A DNA stretch of 64,000 bases from Haladaptatus pallidirubidus (GTDB lineage Archaea > Halobacteriota > Halobacteria > Halobacteriales > Haladaptataceae): positions 1,302,001 through 1,366,000 of the forward strand of contig NZ_CP085301.1 in NCBI RefSeq assembly GCF_020700235.1, in the 5' to 3' direction. Positions 17,351 through 29,753 of the stretch are shown here, in pieces (position 1 is the stretch's first letter; each line of letters starts with the position of its first letter). The notes under the pieces were generated by a model. That model saw only the letters and a list, made by a program, of their open reading frames with translations. It ran no database searches and was not told the origin of the DNA. The position numbers and the translations under genes were made by a program.

Positions 17351-18409
17351 TTAGTCGAGGTCTGCGCCGATGGCGTCCTCGATGGTGTCGAACCCGTCGC
17401 GGTCGAGCAGTTCGAGCAGGCCTTCGTTGATTTCACGGGCGATTGCCGGGCCTCGATAGACGAGTCCGGTGTACAACTGAACGACGTGCGCCCCGGCGCG
17501 AATCTTCCGGTAGGCGTCCTCGGCGGTGAAGATACCCCCCACACCGACGACCGGTACGTCCACGTGTTCGGCGGTGAACCGAATCATCTCCGTAGCGCGC
17601 GACTGGATGGGTCGCCCCGACAGCCCACCCTCTTCGTCGCGGTACTGACTGCGGAGGTTGTCAGGACGTTCGGTCGTCGTGTTCGTGGCGATAACGCCGT
17701 TAAGACCGAGTTCGTTCACGAGAGAAAGCGCGTTTTCGATTGTGGGTTCCGGAAGGTCGGGCGAGAGTTTCACGAGGAGAGGACTCGCGCCCGCGTCCTG
17801 AAGCGTCGTTAGAATTCGTTCGAGATTTTCGCGGTTCTGGAGTTCACGGAGGCCGGGTGTGTTCGGACTGGAGACGTTCACGACGAAGTAGTCCGCGTGG
17901 GCGGACACTCGCTCGTAGGAATACAGGTAATCCTCCTCGGCGTGTTCGAGGGGCGTGCTTTTTGATTTCCCGATGTTCGCTCCGACCGGAACGTCGGGGA
18001 GCGACTGTGTGGCCATGCGCGCGCCGATTCTATCTGCTCCGTGGTTGTTGAACCCCATGCGGTTGATGATACCTTCGTCCTCGCGGAGGCGGAACATCCG
18101 CGGCTTCGGGTTCCCGTCCTGTGCTTCTGCGGTTACGCCGCCGATTTCGACGTGGCCGAAGCCGAGGCTGGCGAGTATGGACGGTATTTGTGCGTTTTTG
18201 TCGAATCCCGCGGCGACACCCACCGGGTTTGGGAACGACTGGCCGAACGCAGTGACGGCCAGTTCGGGGTCGTCGACTCGGTATTTCGCGCGGAGCAGTC
18301 GCTCAACCGGCGTCCCCTGCACTTCTTTGAGCAACGAGTGAACGGTTCCGTGAGCGGTCTCTGCGGGCAACTGAAACAATAGTGGTCTGACGGCGTCGTA
18401 TCCGTACAT
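17351..18409 (-). CDS. pyrD: Dihydroorotate dehydrogenase, quinone-type (class 2)
   Basis: Flavoenzyme of pyrimidine synthesis that oxidises dihydroorotate to orotate and passes electrons to membrane quinone. 352 residues. FMN and substrate motifs: NPVGVAAGFDKNAQIP, VEIGGVTAEAQDGNPKPRMFRL, NRMGFNNHGAD, NVSSPNTPGLRELQ (class 2 catalytic Ser region), GVIATNTTTERP and GGIFTAEDAYRKIRAGAHVVQLYTG. A short N-terminal helix, typical of membrane-associated class 2 enzymes, precedes the barrel. It follows the 65-residue AbrB-like gene on the same strand with a gap of about 50 bases. Confidence 0.96.
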   Translation of the reverse strand: MYGYDAVRPLLFQLPAETAHGTVHSLLKEVQGTPVERLLRAKYRVDDPELAVTAFGQSFPNPVGVAAGFDKNAQIPSILASLGFGHVEIGGVTAEAQDGNPKPRMFRLREDEGIINRMGFNNHGADRIGARMATQSLPDVPVGANIGKSKSTPLEHAEEDYLYSYERVSAHADYFVVNVSSPNTPGLRELQNRENLERILTTLQDAGASPLLVKLSPDLPEPTIENALSLVNELGLNGVIATNTTTERPDNLRSQYRDEEGGLSGRPIQSRATEMIRFTAEHVDVPVVGVGGIFTAEDAYRKIRAGAHVVQLYTGLVYRGPAIAREINEGLLELLDRDGFDTIEDAIGADLD

Positions 18410-18457
18410 CGTTTTACCGGTTGAGAAGGAAATTGCCTGCGGTTTCCCCGCGGCGAG

Positions 18458-18655
18458 TTAGAACTCGTGTTCGACCTCGTCTTTGTCCGCTTTTTGAATA
18501 ATAATCTTGTCTTCTCGGACCCGGACGAAGACCTCATCACCGATTTCCATGCCAGCAACGGCCAGTTCATCTTCGTGAAGGTTGACGTGGACGTTGTGGT
18601 ATTCGCCGTCTTCGTCTTTCGCGCCACTCGGGCTGAGCTTCTTTTTCCGTACCAT
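18458..18655 (-). CDS. Small AbrB/SpoVT-like protein
   Basis: 65 residues. The centre (LHEDELAVAGMEIGDEVFVRVREDKIIIQKAD) has the strand-turn-strand pattern of a SpoVT/AbrB swapped-hairpin domain. Such proteins are DNA-binding regulators or antitoxins. No toxin gene is next to it, so a transcription regulator or a free-standing AbrB protein is more likely. It lies directly upstream of pyrD on the same strand and could share its transcript. The N terminus MVRKKKLSPSG is basic, unlike most proteins of the window, which fits DNA contact. Confidence 0.75.
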   Translation of the reverse strand: MVRKKKLSPSGAKDEDGEYHNVHVNLHEDELAVAGMEIGDEVFVRVREDKIIIQKADKDEVEHEF

Positions 18656-18841
18656 CGCGGTATCTTATGCAGTCCTTCGCCGTAGCATCTACTTAAGTGT
18701 TTTCTACCGTACTGTTCTGATTCGCCGCTCTCATCGATTCCATATGCACTGAAGCCACTTACCTTGCTCGGCCTTCGTTCCTTCGCTCGAAAACCACGCG
18801 ACGGCGAAACATGGTATATATATCTATCGACGAAAACCGCT

Positions 18842-18862
18842 CATATCGGCGATATATTTATA
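18842..18862 (+). promoter_or_regulatory. TATA box of the MC1 gene
   Basis: GATATATTTATAG (about 18,850-18,863) is a strong archaeal TATA element. Initiation about 25 bases downstream would fall near 18,880-18,886, right before or at the first ATG (18,885), with GGAGGAG at 18,887-18,893 serving the second ATG (18,900). Confidence 0.55.
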
Positions 18863-18899
18863 GTGGCCCCTGTGCTGGGTTGGCATGGAGGAGAAAACC

Positions 18900-19208
18900 A
18901 TGGTACGTGACGATGGTAAGCGAAACTTTGCACTGCGCCAAACGGATGGAGATGAATCGAGTGTCTTCTCGGGCAACACCCCGCGACAGGCCGCGCTCAA
19001 AGCGGCGAGACGGCTCGACCCCGGAAGTTCCGAGGACGCAGCAGATCGAGTAGAACTGCGCCTTCGAGAGAAAGGAACCGACAAAGTCCACATCTACGAA
19101 GGGTGGGCGTGGCACGAGGACGCTCCCGACGACAAACCCGACTGGATGCCGGGAGAAATCACTGAAGCAAACGTTTCCAAGCAGGGTATCGAACACTTGG
19201 ACGGGTGA
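18900..19208 (+). CDS. MC1-family chromosomal (non-histone) protein
   Basis: Small DNA-bending protein of the methanogen chromosomal protein 1 family, found in Halobacteria and Methanosarcina. 102 residues from MVRDDGKRNFALRQ; an in-frame ATG 15 bases upstream gives 107. The later start is preferred because GGAGGAG precedes it by six bases and the family begins MVRxDGKRNFAL. Conserved features are FSGNTPRQAALKAARRL, the central acidic DxxDRVELRLREKGT, and KVHIYEGWAWHEDAPDDKPDWMP. It binds and kinks DNA in the nucleoid. It stands alone, just upstream of the rRNA operon promoters. Confidence 0.93.
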   Translation: MVRDDGKRNFALRQTDGDESSVFSGNTPRQAALKAARRLDPGSSEDAADRVELRLREKGTDKVHIYEGWAWHEDAPDDKPDWMPGEITEANVSKQGIEHLDG

Positions 19209-20090
19209 ACCGTTCTCGTTTTGATATTTGTGCCTTTTACGAGGCATTCACAAGTAAAATACAATTCTTCGCACGCACGCGAACACAGCTACAAAGATTT
19301 TTGCTTCCCCCCTGTAATGTTACGGACGCGCGCGGCACATCCGACCGGACTGAACGCACGATGCGTGGGATGACGGCTCGGCCTCCACTCGCGCGATACT
19401 TTAATTTCGACGAGCAGTCGGCTCGTTCCTCCCCTAATGCTAGTGAATATTCCCCAATGAGGTTGTCGTTCGACGGCCTTAAATGTATGCCTGCCATTCG
19501 TACAAATGCGAAGGTCGCACGGTGTTCTCCACCGGGTGGCCGCTCGACTCCCACGCCTCGCGGCTGAAAGTCGGAGTCGGGCGAAAGAAAACCCAATCCA
19601 ACGCCCTTAAGTGTATGGGGGCATTCGGATGTAATGTCGACGGCGTCCCACGGTTCGGGACGACCAAAACACACTCAATCCGGTGCCTTTAAATAACTAC
19701 GGCGATTCGGATTGGATGTAACACGCGCCCTCGGCGATACTCGCCAAGGGCGAGCGAAATCCGACGCCCTTAAATACAACAGGGGCCTCGGATATGAACG
19801 CGAAGAAAGACTCAACACGCGATCTGCGAGGCGTTCAAACCGTCTCGCAATCTCGGACAACAAAGGTTCGAAGGGTTTAATACTCTCTCGTACCTTTCGT
19901 CAAGTCCGAAGGAAATGAGGATTCCACCCCTGCGGTCAGCCGTACACGATGGAATCTGATGTTAGCCCTGGTAGTTCGGTGACACCCGTCCAGATAGTTG
20001 GTTCGGGGTCGTCGAACGACGGACACATAGCACACAATGCATTACGCATAGTGTCTCCGCCAGACCCACCGAGCTTTATGCTCGGAAACC
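19209..20090 (+). promoter_or_regulatory. rRNA operon leader with tandem promoters
   Basis: No protein gene. Five near-repeats of the haloarchaeal rRNA promoter, roughly AATCCGACGCCCTTAAATA, are seen: P1 at 19,468-19,485 (GTTCGACGGCCTTAAATG), P2 at 19,595-19,613, P3 at 19,677-19,695, P4 at 19,757-19,776 and a weaker P5 at 19,865-19,883 (GGTTCGAAGGGTTTAATAC). Spacings are about 80-130 bases. A TTTAA site near 19,395-19,408 may be one more. Multiple rRNA promoters are known in Halobacterium and Haloferax and allow very high transcription. Confidence 0.8.
19961..19997 (+). promoter_or_regulatory. 16S processing stem, left arm
   Basis: GTTAGCCCTGGTAGTTC followed by a GGTG...CCGTCCAGA segment is complementary to 21,626-21,660 downstream of 16S (GAACTACCAGGGTTAA and TCTGGTCGGGCACC). 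The mismatched bulges fit a bulge-helix-bulge cut by the splicing endonuclease encoded at 15,867 in this window. Confidence 0.7.
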
Positions 20091-21562
<1,472 letters not shown>

Positions 21563-21625
21563 AACGAACGAGACCAGGCCGATGGCCTGGCTCACATTAG
21601 GGTTTTTCGACGACCTCGACCACAT

Positions 21626-21660
21626 TTCTGGTCGGGCACCTTTGAACTACCAGGGTTAAT
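21626..21660 (+). promoter_or_regulatory. 16S processing stem, right arm
   Basis: Partner of 19,961-19,997. It lies between the 16S 3' end and tRNA-Ala; pairing loops out the whole 16S gene for endonuclease release of pre-16S. Confidence 0.7.
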
Positions 21661-21685
21661 AAAGTCCCTCGCCATCTGGCGAGGT

Positions 21686-21757
21686 GGGCCCATAGCTCAG
21701 TGGTAGAGTGCCTCCTTTGCAAGGAGGATGCCCAGGGTTCGAATCCCTGTGGGTCCA
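21686..21757 (+). tRNA. tRNA-Ala (anticodon TGC)
   Basis: 72 bases in the 16S-23S spacer. The acceptor stem GGGCCCA pairs with TGGGTCC, the D arm is GCTCAGTGGTAGAGT, the anticodon arm is CCTCC-TTTGCAA-GGAGG with TGC at 21,718-21,720, and the T arm is CAGGG-TTCGAAT-CCCTG. Discriminator base A. The CCA end is not encoded. Spacer tRNA-Ala is standard for haloarchaeal operons. Confidence 0.97.
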
Positions 21758-21767
21758 TTTCACGGAT

Positions 21768-21796
21768 TGGTTCGAATCGCGTCCCTTAAGTATAAG
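21768..21796 (+). promoter_or_regulatory. Promoter-like site in the 16S-23S spacer
   Basis: TTCGAATCGCGTCCCTTAAGTATAAG resembles the operon promoters (CCCTTAAGTGTA at P2, CCCTTAAATAC at P4). Internal spacer promoters have been described in other Halobacteria, so this could start a separate 23S-5S transcript. Based on motif likeness only. Confidence 0.5.
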
Positions 21797-21900
21797 GGGG
21801 CGAAACGAACTAATCCCTACAACCGATGCACCAACCCGTGAAAACGTGGTTGGGAAGGGTTCGACGTACGCACTCAGCGACCACTGTGTCGTGCGATGAC

Positions 21901-21950
21901 AACCGTATGTACGTGCAATCCAGGCGTCCACTGGACTCACACACGTGTGA
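21901..21950 (+). promoter_or_regulatory. 23S processing stem, left arm
   Basis: AACCGTATG, GCAATCCAG and CTGGACTCACAC pair with GTGTGAGTCCAG, CTGGATTGC and CATACGGTT at 24,920-24,975. The unpaired GCGTCCA and GCGCAAA between the helices make a bulge-helix-bulge, the splicing endonuclease target. Confidence 0.75.
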
Positions 21951-21984
21951 GTTATTACAGTGAATCCAATCCAATTATTATTAC

Positions 21985-24893
<2,909 letters not shown>

Positions 24894-24913
24894 CAATCAT
24901 ACCGCATATTGGA

Positions 24914-24975
24914 ATTCACACGCACACGCGTGTGAGTCCAGGCGCAAACTGGATTGCACACACTACATACGGTTC
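24914..24975 (+). promoter_or_regulatory. 23S processing stem, right arm
   Basis: Partner of 21,901-21,950. Pairing encloses the 23S gene and forms the bulge-helix-bulge for pre-23S release. Confidence 0.75.
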
Positions 24976-25001
24976 AAATGAACCATCAACGATTGGTATC
25001 C

Positions 25002-25031
25002 ACGTCACGGTTCGATTCCGTGAGTTGACGT
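25002..25031 (+). promoter_or_regulatory. tRNA-like hairpin before 5S (tRNase Z signal)
   Basis: CACGG-TTCGATT-CCGTG at 25,006-25,022 is a perfect T-arm, and ACGTCA/TGACGT can form an outer stem ending at the 5S 5' end. In Haloferax the 5S 5' end is made by tRNase Z acting on such a mini-tRNA structure; the same role is inferred here. Confidence 0.6.
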
Positions 25032-25152
25032 TAAGGCGGCCACAGCGACAGGGCCACACCCGTACCCATCCCGAACACGGTAGTTAAGCCTGTCTGCGTT
25101 TCGATCAGTACTGGAGTGCGCGAGCCTCTGGGAAATTCGATTCGCCGCCTCC
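25031..25152 (+). rRNA. rrf: 5S ribosomal RNA
   Basis: 122 bases. It begins TTAAGGCGGCC and ends in a complementary GGTT/ATTCGCCGCC helix. It contains CCCGTACCCATCCCGAACAC and CAGTACTGGAGTGCGCGAGC, the archaeal 5S core. No tRNA-Cys gene follows, unlike the operons of several other Halobacteria. Confidence 0.96.
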
Positions 25153-25172
25153 CACTCATACTCTCATTCATT

Positions 25173-25208
25173 ACCCACCGATGAGCAGCAGCTCTCGGTG
25201 GGTTTTCG
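25173..25208 (+). terminator. Terminator of the rRNA operon
   Basis: ACCCACCGA and TCGGTGGGT pair around GAGCAGCAGC to make a strong hairpin followed by TTTT, directly after the 5S gene. Sequence-based; archaeal terminators usually need only the T-run. Confidence 0.6.
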
Positions 25209-25404
25209 CTATTTATTAGAACTATAGAAAGCTGGGATTTCGTTATTTTTGTACGCTGTCACACCGCTTCAAGCAGTCATTACTATACCTCTCGTGCATA
25301 CTCCCGAATTTCGGAGAGAAATTTCGCACCGACGCGCCGACGTTTCGGTACAGCGGTTATTTATCCTTCGTGATGTTTTTCACGTAACACATCTCTCGAG
25401 AACT

Positions 25405-26322
25405 ATGAACGACGATAAAGCGTCGAACGGCGAGCGATGGTCGCGCCGTCGAGCAATCGTGGCGCTCGGTGGGATGGTAACGGTTGCGGGCTGTCTCACC
25501 GAGTCGAAACTAGGGTAGTCTCCGTCCACGCGGGACGCGACCATCGAATCAACGGGCGAGGGGGATTCGTGGCCGTGCTTCGGCCGCGATGCGGGAAATC
25601 ACGGTTCGGCATCGACTGCGAGCGCTCCCGCGCGAAACCCGCGAGTTGAATGATTTTTCGACGCCGGAACGCCGACGATGAACAGTTCACCGGTCTTGGT
25701 GGACGACGTTGTTTACACGACGGAAACGGGCGACCACGGCGGTATCTGCGCGGTCGATACGAACACCGGCGAGCGAATCTGGAAGTTCGACACCGACGGG
25801 TACGTCTCGTCGGCACCTGCCGTCGTCGATGGCATTCTCTACGCCGGAATGTGGGGAAAGTGGTTCTACGCGGTGGACGTCGCGAACGGAAGTAAGCGAT
25901 GGAAGGTCGATGTCGCTCACCGATTTAGTTCGTCCTCGCCGGTCGTCGCAGACGGGCGGGTTTTCGTCGGGACGGTAGGTGACAGTCCGCTCGTCGTCAC
26001 CGACCCGGAGGACGAAGAGCAGTTCGAGGCCTGCGCTGTGCTCGCTTTCGATGCGAAAACCGGGGACGAATTGTGGCACTACGACGATTTCGGCGAATGC
26101 AACAGCGTCGAATCGTCGCCCACGGTCGCGGACGGCGTCGTCTACGTCGGGTGCAGACACGGCGTTTCGGCAGTGACGGTCGATGGCGAAAACGCGTGGC
26201 GACTCAATTTCAAGGGCGAGCGCGAGGACGACCCATACGTGGACTCGTCTCCAGCGGTTGCCGGTGGTCGCGTTTTCACTGGGGCGTCCGATGGCCAACT
26301 CAGAGCAATCAGTGAGAAATAG
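25405..26322 (+). pseudogene. PQQ-repeat beta-propeller lipoprotein gene with two stop codons
   Basis: One continuous frame encodes an exported PQQ-like (BamB-like) protein but is cut by TAG at 25,516-25,518 and TGA at 25,651-25,653. The start MNDDKASNGERWSRRRAIVALGG is a Tat signal with lipobox VTVAGC. After the first stop the frame reads DSWPCFGRDAGNHG, the usual WPxFGRDxxNxG opening of this family. The second stop sits where the family has Trp (VE-stop-FFDAGTPTMNSSPV), a TGG to TGA change. The 214 codons downstream are intact repeats such as ICAVDTNTGERIWKFDTDG. Without readthrough only 37 residues are made. Family role: extracytoplasmic scaffold or quinoprotein-like domain. Confidence 0.85.
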
Positions 26323-26688
26323 GCTGTCGAGTGTCGGTGCGTTGCTGTCGTGAACTGCGGTAAGTAGTGCTATGGTGGTTGGTGGTGCTGTGGATATGGT
26401 GCTGGACGCGGCATGCCGTCGCTCACTCCTTGCAGTCGTTCGCATTGTAATCCTTTCCGGGGTGGAGTATTTCCCTCGTCAAAAGAAGGCCAATCCGGAC
26501 AGCATCGGTTCGTTTTGGTTGCGCGGTCGTCGAGGTCGGGTGCGCGTGCACACCGACCCGAAAAACACCACTGAAATACCATGATAATTTTGCATATATC
26601 CTCCGGCTTTCGGAGGACATAATAGCTTTCGATGCCGGTCGTAGCCGACGATATTTAATACGTAGAGCGAAGAACACTACCGGTAGGA
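26323..26688. other. Intergenic region without a recognisable gene
   Basis: 366 bases. There are short open frames on both strands, but none has haloarchaeal composition or a start signal. TCCTCCGGCTTTCGGAGGA (about 26,599-26,618) is a small hairpin. GATATTTAATACG (about 26,650-26,662) is a good TATA box for the beta-helix gene starting at 26,689, placing transcription start at or just before its ATG. Confidence 0.5.
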
Positions 26689-27309
26689 ATGGTCTCCATC
26701 GATTCGTCGTCTATCGGGCGAAAACTCCTCCTCGTCGCCCCGTTGATTCTCCTCGTTGCACTGACCCTCGCAGTTGGTTTCGTCGAACTACCGTGGAACG
26801 ACGGCCTCGACGAGAAATCGGCCGAACCGACCGCGCTCGACCACTGCCGAACGATTTCCGAGCCCGGTGAGTACGTTCTCACCGACGATTTCGGCGGCAC
26901 GACCGGATTGGCGAGCAGTTGCCTCGTCATCAATTCGAGCGACGTTCGGATAAACGGCTCCGGACACACCATGTTGGGGAGGGGGGTCACCGACTCCACG
27001 GGAATCGTGGTCGATAACAAATCCGGCGTCTCGAACGTGACGATTCATTCTGTTCGGGTCGAGCGGTGGAATCGCGCGATTCACCTCCGCAACGCTTCGG
27101 ACGTGACGATTCGAAACGCGAGCACTGTTCGGAGCGCGACCGGAATCACGGTGTGGAACAGCACCGGCGTCACGGTGAAAAACACGTGGATCGCCCGCAA
27201 TCTGTTCGGCGTCGTCGTTGACAACCGAAGCCAGCAGGTGAATCTCACGTCAGCTCGGTATCGCGATAACTCCGCCGCAAACAGCACGCGTGGGACGGGC
27301 GAAGTGTAG
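26689..27309 (+). CDS. Membrane-anchored right-handed beta-helix protein (NosD-like)
   Basis: 206 residues. An N-terminal hydrophobic helix (KLLLVAPLILLVALTLAVGFV) acts as anchor or uncleaved signal. The outside portion begins CRTISEPGEYVLTDDF, the usual entry of NosD/CASH-type parallel beta-helix proteins, then shows repeated Asn-rich rungs with a V-T-I-x-x/N-V-T-I rhythm (SSDVRINGSGHTMLG, GVSNVTIHSVRVERW, NASDVTIRNASTVRSATG, NSTGVTVKNTWIARN). It is shorter than most relatives, with about six rungs. Likely binds or displays carbohydrate at the cell surface; no catalytic residues can be named. Confidence 0.8.
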   Translation: MVSIDSSSIGRKLLLVAPLILLVALTLAVGFVELPWNDGLDEKSAEPTALDHCRTISEPGEYVLTDDFGGTTGLASSCLVINSSDVRINGSGHTMLGRGVTDSTGIVVDNKSGVSNVTIHSVRVERWNRAIHLRNASDVTIRNASTVRSATGITVWNSTGVTVKNTWIARNLFGVVVDNRSQQVNLTSARYRDNSAANSTRGTGEV

Positions 27310-27371
27310 CACGTAGCCGCCATTCGAGTTGCTTTCGTCACTCGGGTCGTTTCGTTATTTAAGATATTTCT

Positions 27372-28580
27372 TTACTCGGGCTGTTCCTCTCCGGGTGCCT
27401 GCTCCGCTTTTTTCTTGATGATATCCGCCCAATCCGGGTACTCCTTCCGCTCTTCGCCCTCGTACTCGGGGTCGCCGGACATGGCCTTGATACTGCTCGC
27501 ATCGTCCAAATCCCACACTGCGCCATCTTCGTGAAACAATCCGTTGAGAACGCCGTGTTCGCGGAGGTAGAGCGAGAACGCCGGTTTAACCATAAGCGAC
27601 CAGAAGAAGTTCCCAATGCCGGATCGTTGAATCGTCGGCGCGAGTGAGGCATAGTCGGGAACCGCGGCCTCGCCAGACACCTCCGCGAAGAATGTATCGC
27701 CGGGACGGATTCGCTGCCACTCGGAAAGCCACACCGGGGCACCGATCTTGTCCTGAATGTGGTTCGCCTGCCGCAACACGCCCTCATAGAGGTCTGTCGT
27801 CCGGGCGAAGTTGTAGTGGAACTGGAGGATGTCCATCCCCCATTCGAGATAGTCGGCGTTGTTCGCCAAACTGGTCGAACCCATCGAAAGCGGGAGTTCG
27901 CCCTGATATAGGGTGAGCGTTTTTGACATCTGCCGGAAAAACCGAATGTCTTTCTCATTCCAACCGGGTTCGTTAGTCAGTTCGATGGCCAGCAGTCGCT
28001 CGTCGTTGCGATAGCGCTCCATGAACTCGACAATAAAATCGCGCGGATCGTCCCACAGTGATTTGCTCGCCATAGTTCTCGTCGAGGGTGAGAACGCCTG
28101 CACCGCGGTTCGCGGATCGTCGTTGATGAGATTTTCGTAGGTAGGTTCGCGCCCTACGCTGTCGAACAGGCCGAGCAGCACGCGCATGCCATAGCTGTCG
28201 GCGGTGGAAAGGAAGTGTTCGAGCGCCTCCCAGTGCTCGTCGGGATGTTCGAGCCAGTATTCGTAGCTCATCCACGTCCGAATGGCGTTTAAGTTGACGC
28301 TGTCGGCGTAACCCAAATCCCGTTCGATGATTTCGGGGTCGTAATCCCGCCACATCTGATATCGATTGAACGCCCGTGCGGGGATGTAAATAGCGCCGCG
28401 AACGTCCACTGGCGCGTCGGTTTCCGGCGGGAGGTTGACCGCGACGTGACGATTCTTCTGGTTTCCGGTTCGGTTCGAAGTGGAGGTCCCGAATATCGTA
28501 CTTCCGGTGATTGTCGGGAGTCCGCCAGCACTCGCACCGACACCGGCGAGAAACTGACGGCGACCAACTCGTCTGCTCAT
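27372..28580 (-). CDS. Tat-exported glycoside hydrolase-like TIM-barrel protein
   Basis: 402 residues. Signal RRVGRRQFLAGVGASAGG with a twin arginine, no lipobox Cys. The body resembles the GH5/cellulase clan: RGAIYIPARAFNRYQMWRDY at the first strand, LAIELTNEPGWNEKD (Asn-Glu-Pro, with the acid/base Glu) and GAPVWLSEWQRIRPGD (candidate nucleophile Glu) further on, and FFWSLMVKPAFSLYL near the end. It probably cleaves an extracellular beta-linked polysaccharide; exact family and substrate are uncertain. Transcribed alone on the minus strand, convergent with the beta-helix gene. Confidence 0.8.
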   Translation of the reverse strand: MSRRVGRRQFLAGVGASAGGLPTITGSTIFGTSTSNRTGNQKNRHVAVNLPPETDAPVDVRGAIYIPARAFNRYQMWRDYDPEIIERDLGYADSVNLNAIRTWMSYEYWLEHPDEHWEALEHFLSTADSYGMRVLLGLFDSVGREPTYENLINDDPRTAVQAFSPSTRTMASKSLWDDPRDFIVEFMERYRNDERLLAIELTNEPGWNEKDIRFFRQMSKTLTLYQGELPLSMGSTSLANNADYLEWGMDILQFHYNFARTTDLYEGVLRQANHIQDKIGAPVWLSEWQRIRPGDTFFAEVSGEAAVPDYASLAPTIQRSGIGNFFWSLMVKPAFSLYLREHGVLNGLFHEDGAVWDLDDASSIKAMSGDPEYEGEERKEYPDWADIIKKKAEQAPGEEQPE

Positions 28581-28796
28581 ACCTTGCGTTCACGCTCGAA
28601 GATGAACAAACTGTCCCTCGGTGACGGCTCCCTCGGGTTGAATCGATGAAATCTGTGTGGTCGTGACACACCGGAGTGTAACCGACATCACAACGGCGCG
28701 GAATACTTTCTCGTCTCGAAATCTATATTGTACCGCCGGAAGAGATATTCCAAACAGTCGGAACAAGTATCACTGCTCAATTCGTTCGATTTTCGC

Positions 28797-29378
28797 ATGG
28801 TTGATGTAAGTGGGCATTTTGGGATGGCACTGTTGTTCGCCGGGCCAGCGTGGATCGTTTGGGGTCGGCGTGGGGCACTCGGATTTACGGCCTTCGCGCT
28901 GGTGACGGCGATGCTTCCGGACATGGATTTGCCCCTTCGGCACGTTCTTCTGGTCTCTCACCACGGTATCACGCACACGCTGTTGTTCGTCGGAATCGTA
29001 AGTATCCTCGGCGGAGCGGCCAACGCGCGCATTCTCACCGCACCGTTGAACGCAAATCGGTGGATACGAGCACCGATATTCCGCCCGAAACGGTATTCGT
29101 TTTCGTAACCAGTGGTCTCCTCACGGGCGGTATCAGCCACATCTTTGCGGACCTGCTTTCGGCACCCGACATCGCCGCCCGCTGTCGCCGTTCTGGCCGG
29201 TGTACAGCGACCCCGTCATCATCGACGTTATCTACTTGATTCGCCGTTCTGGAACTTCGGACTGCTCGCGGTGGCCATCGGGATACACTTTGTTCTCGCT
29301 GGAAATCGACGATACCCGCTCGACACGTGCTACCGACTGGGGGTTCCTGATGACGTCCCGAACATTCGCACGATTTAG
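28797..29378 (+). pseudogene. YdjM-family membrane metal-dependent hydrolase gene, three frameshifts
   Basis: Recovered by joining frames. MVDVSGHFGMALLFAGPAW through DMDLPLRHVLLVSHHGITHTLLFVG is the YdjM/PF04307 N-terminal part with its His/Asp metal set. It passes near 29,050-29,075 to TDIPPETVFVFVTSGLLTGGISHIFADLLSAPDIA, then near 29,178-29,183 (one C missing from a C-run) to PLSPFWPVYSDPVIIDVIY, and near 29,235 to DSPFWNFGLLAVAIGIHFVLAG, stopping at 29,378. The family is a membrane protein with unclear enzymatic role. Three separate one-base lesions make function implausible, unless the region was poorly sequenced. Confidence 0.8.
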
Positions 29379-29472
29379 GACGAACGTAACCCATTCATTT
29401 CGTTCATCGACGGTTCGCGTGCGTCGCAACCGGTATCGCGTTTCACCCATCAAATCCCCATTTTTCGCCGTC

Positions 29473-29694
29473 TTAGCTGGTTTCTAACCCGTTTCGACTG
29501 TTCGTGAACCGAAAACGGTCGATGGTGCTGATAAGGCCTGCCAGTACATACACGAGTGCGCCGATCCCGGCGCAAGAGAAACGAAACGACACACGACGCG
29601 AGAGAAACGAAACGACACACGACGCGAGAGAAACGGCGAAACAAAGCGACACAGTACGACAATGCGATTCGTCCGAGTTAGGAATTTGAGTCAT
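29473..29694 (-). CDS. Possible small membrane protein containing a repeat-encoded segment
   Basis: 73 codons from MTQIPNSDESHCRT. Two hydrophobic stretches (TVSLCFAVSLASCVVSF and GIGALVYVLAGLISTI) are joined by a basic segment encoded by the 26-base tandem repeat. The C-terminal half (AGIGALVYVLAGLISTIDRFRF) has coding character; the N-terminal half may have been altered by the repeat, since 26 is not a multiple of three. Function unknown. Confidence 0.35.
   Translation of the reverse strand: MTQIPNSDESHCRTVSLCFAVSLASCVVSFLSRRVSFRFSCAGIGALVYVLAGLISTIDRFRFTNSRNGLETS
29575..29626 (+). repeat. Tandem 26-base direct repeat
   Basis: Two identical units beginning AGAGAAACGAAACGACACAC at 29,575-29,600 and 29,601-29,626, followed by a diverged third partial unit to about 29,650. 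Low-complexity purine-rich sequence on this strand. Confidence 0.85.
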
Positions 29695-29753
29695 CCGACC
29701 TGCCGACCTGAACTGCCGCAAAAACAGTCTCTTCCCCCCTTCGGCCTTCCACC

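Noticed and set aside
25153..25260. tRNA-Cys downstream of 5S, expected in many haloarchaeal rRNA operons
   Set aside because: No cloverleaf can be drawn; only the operon terminator hairpin is present.
26372..26677. Short frames on both strands of the gap before the beta-helix gene
   Set aside because: Basic, low-complexity translation without start signal; overlapping each other and including the TATA box of the next gene.
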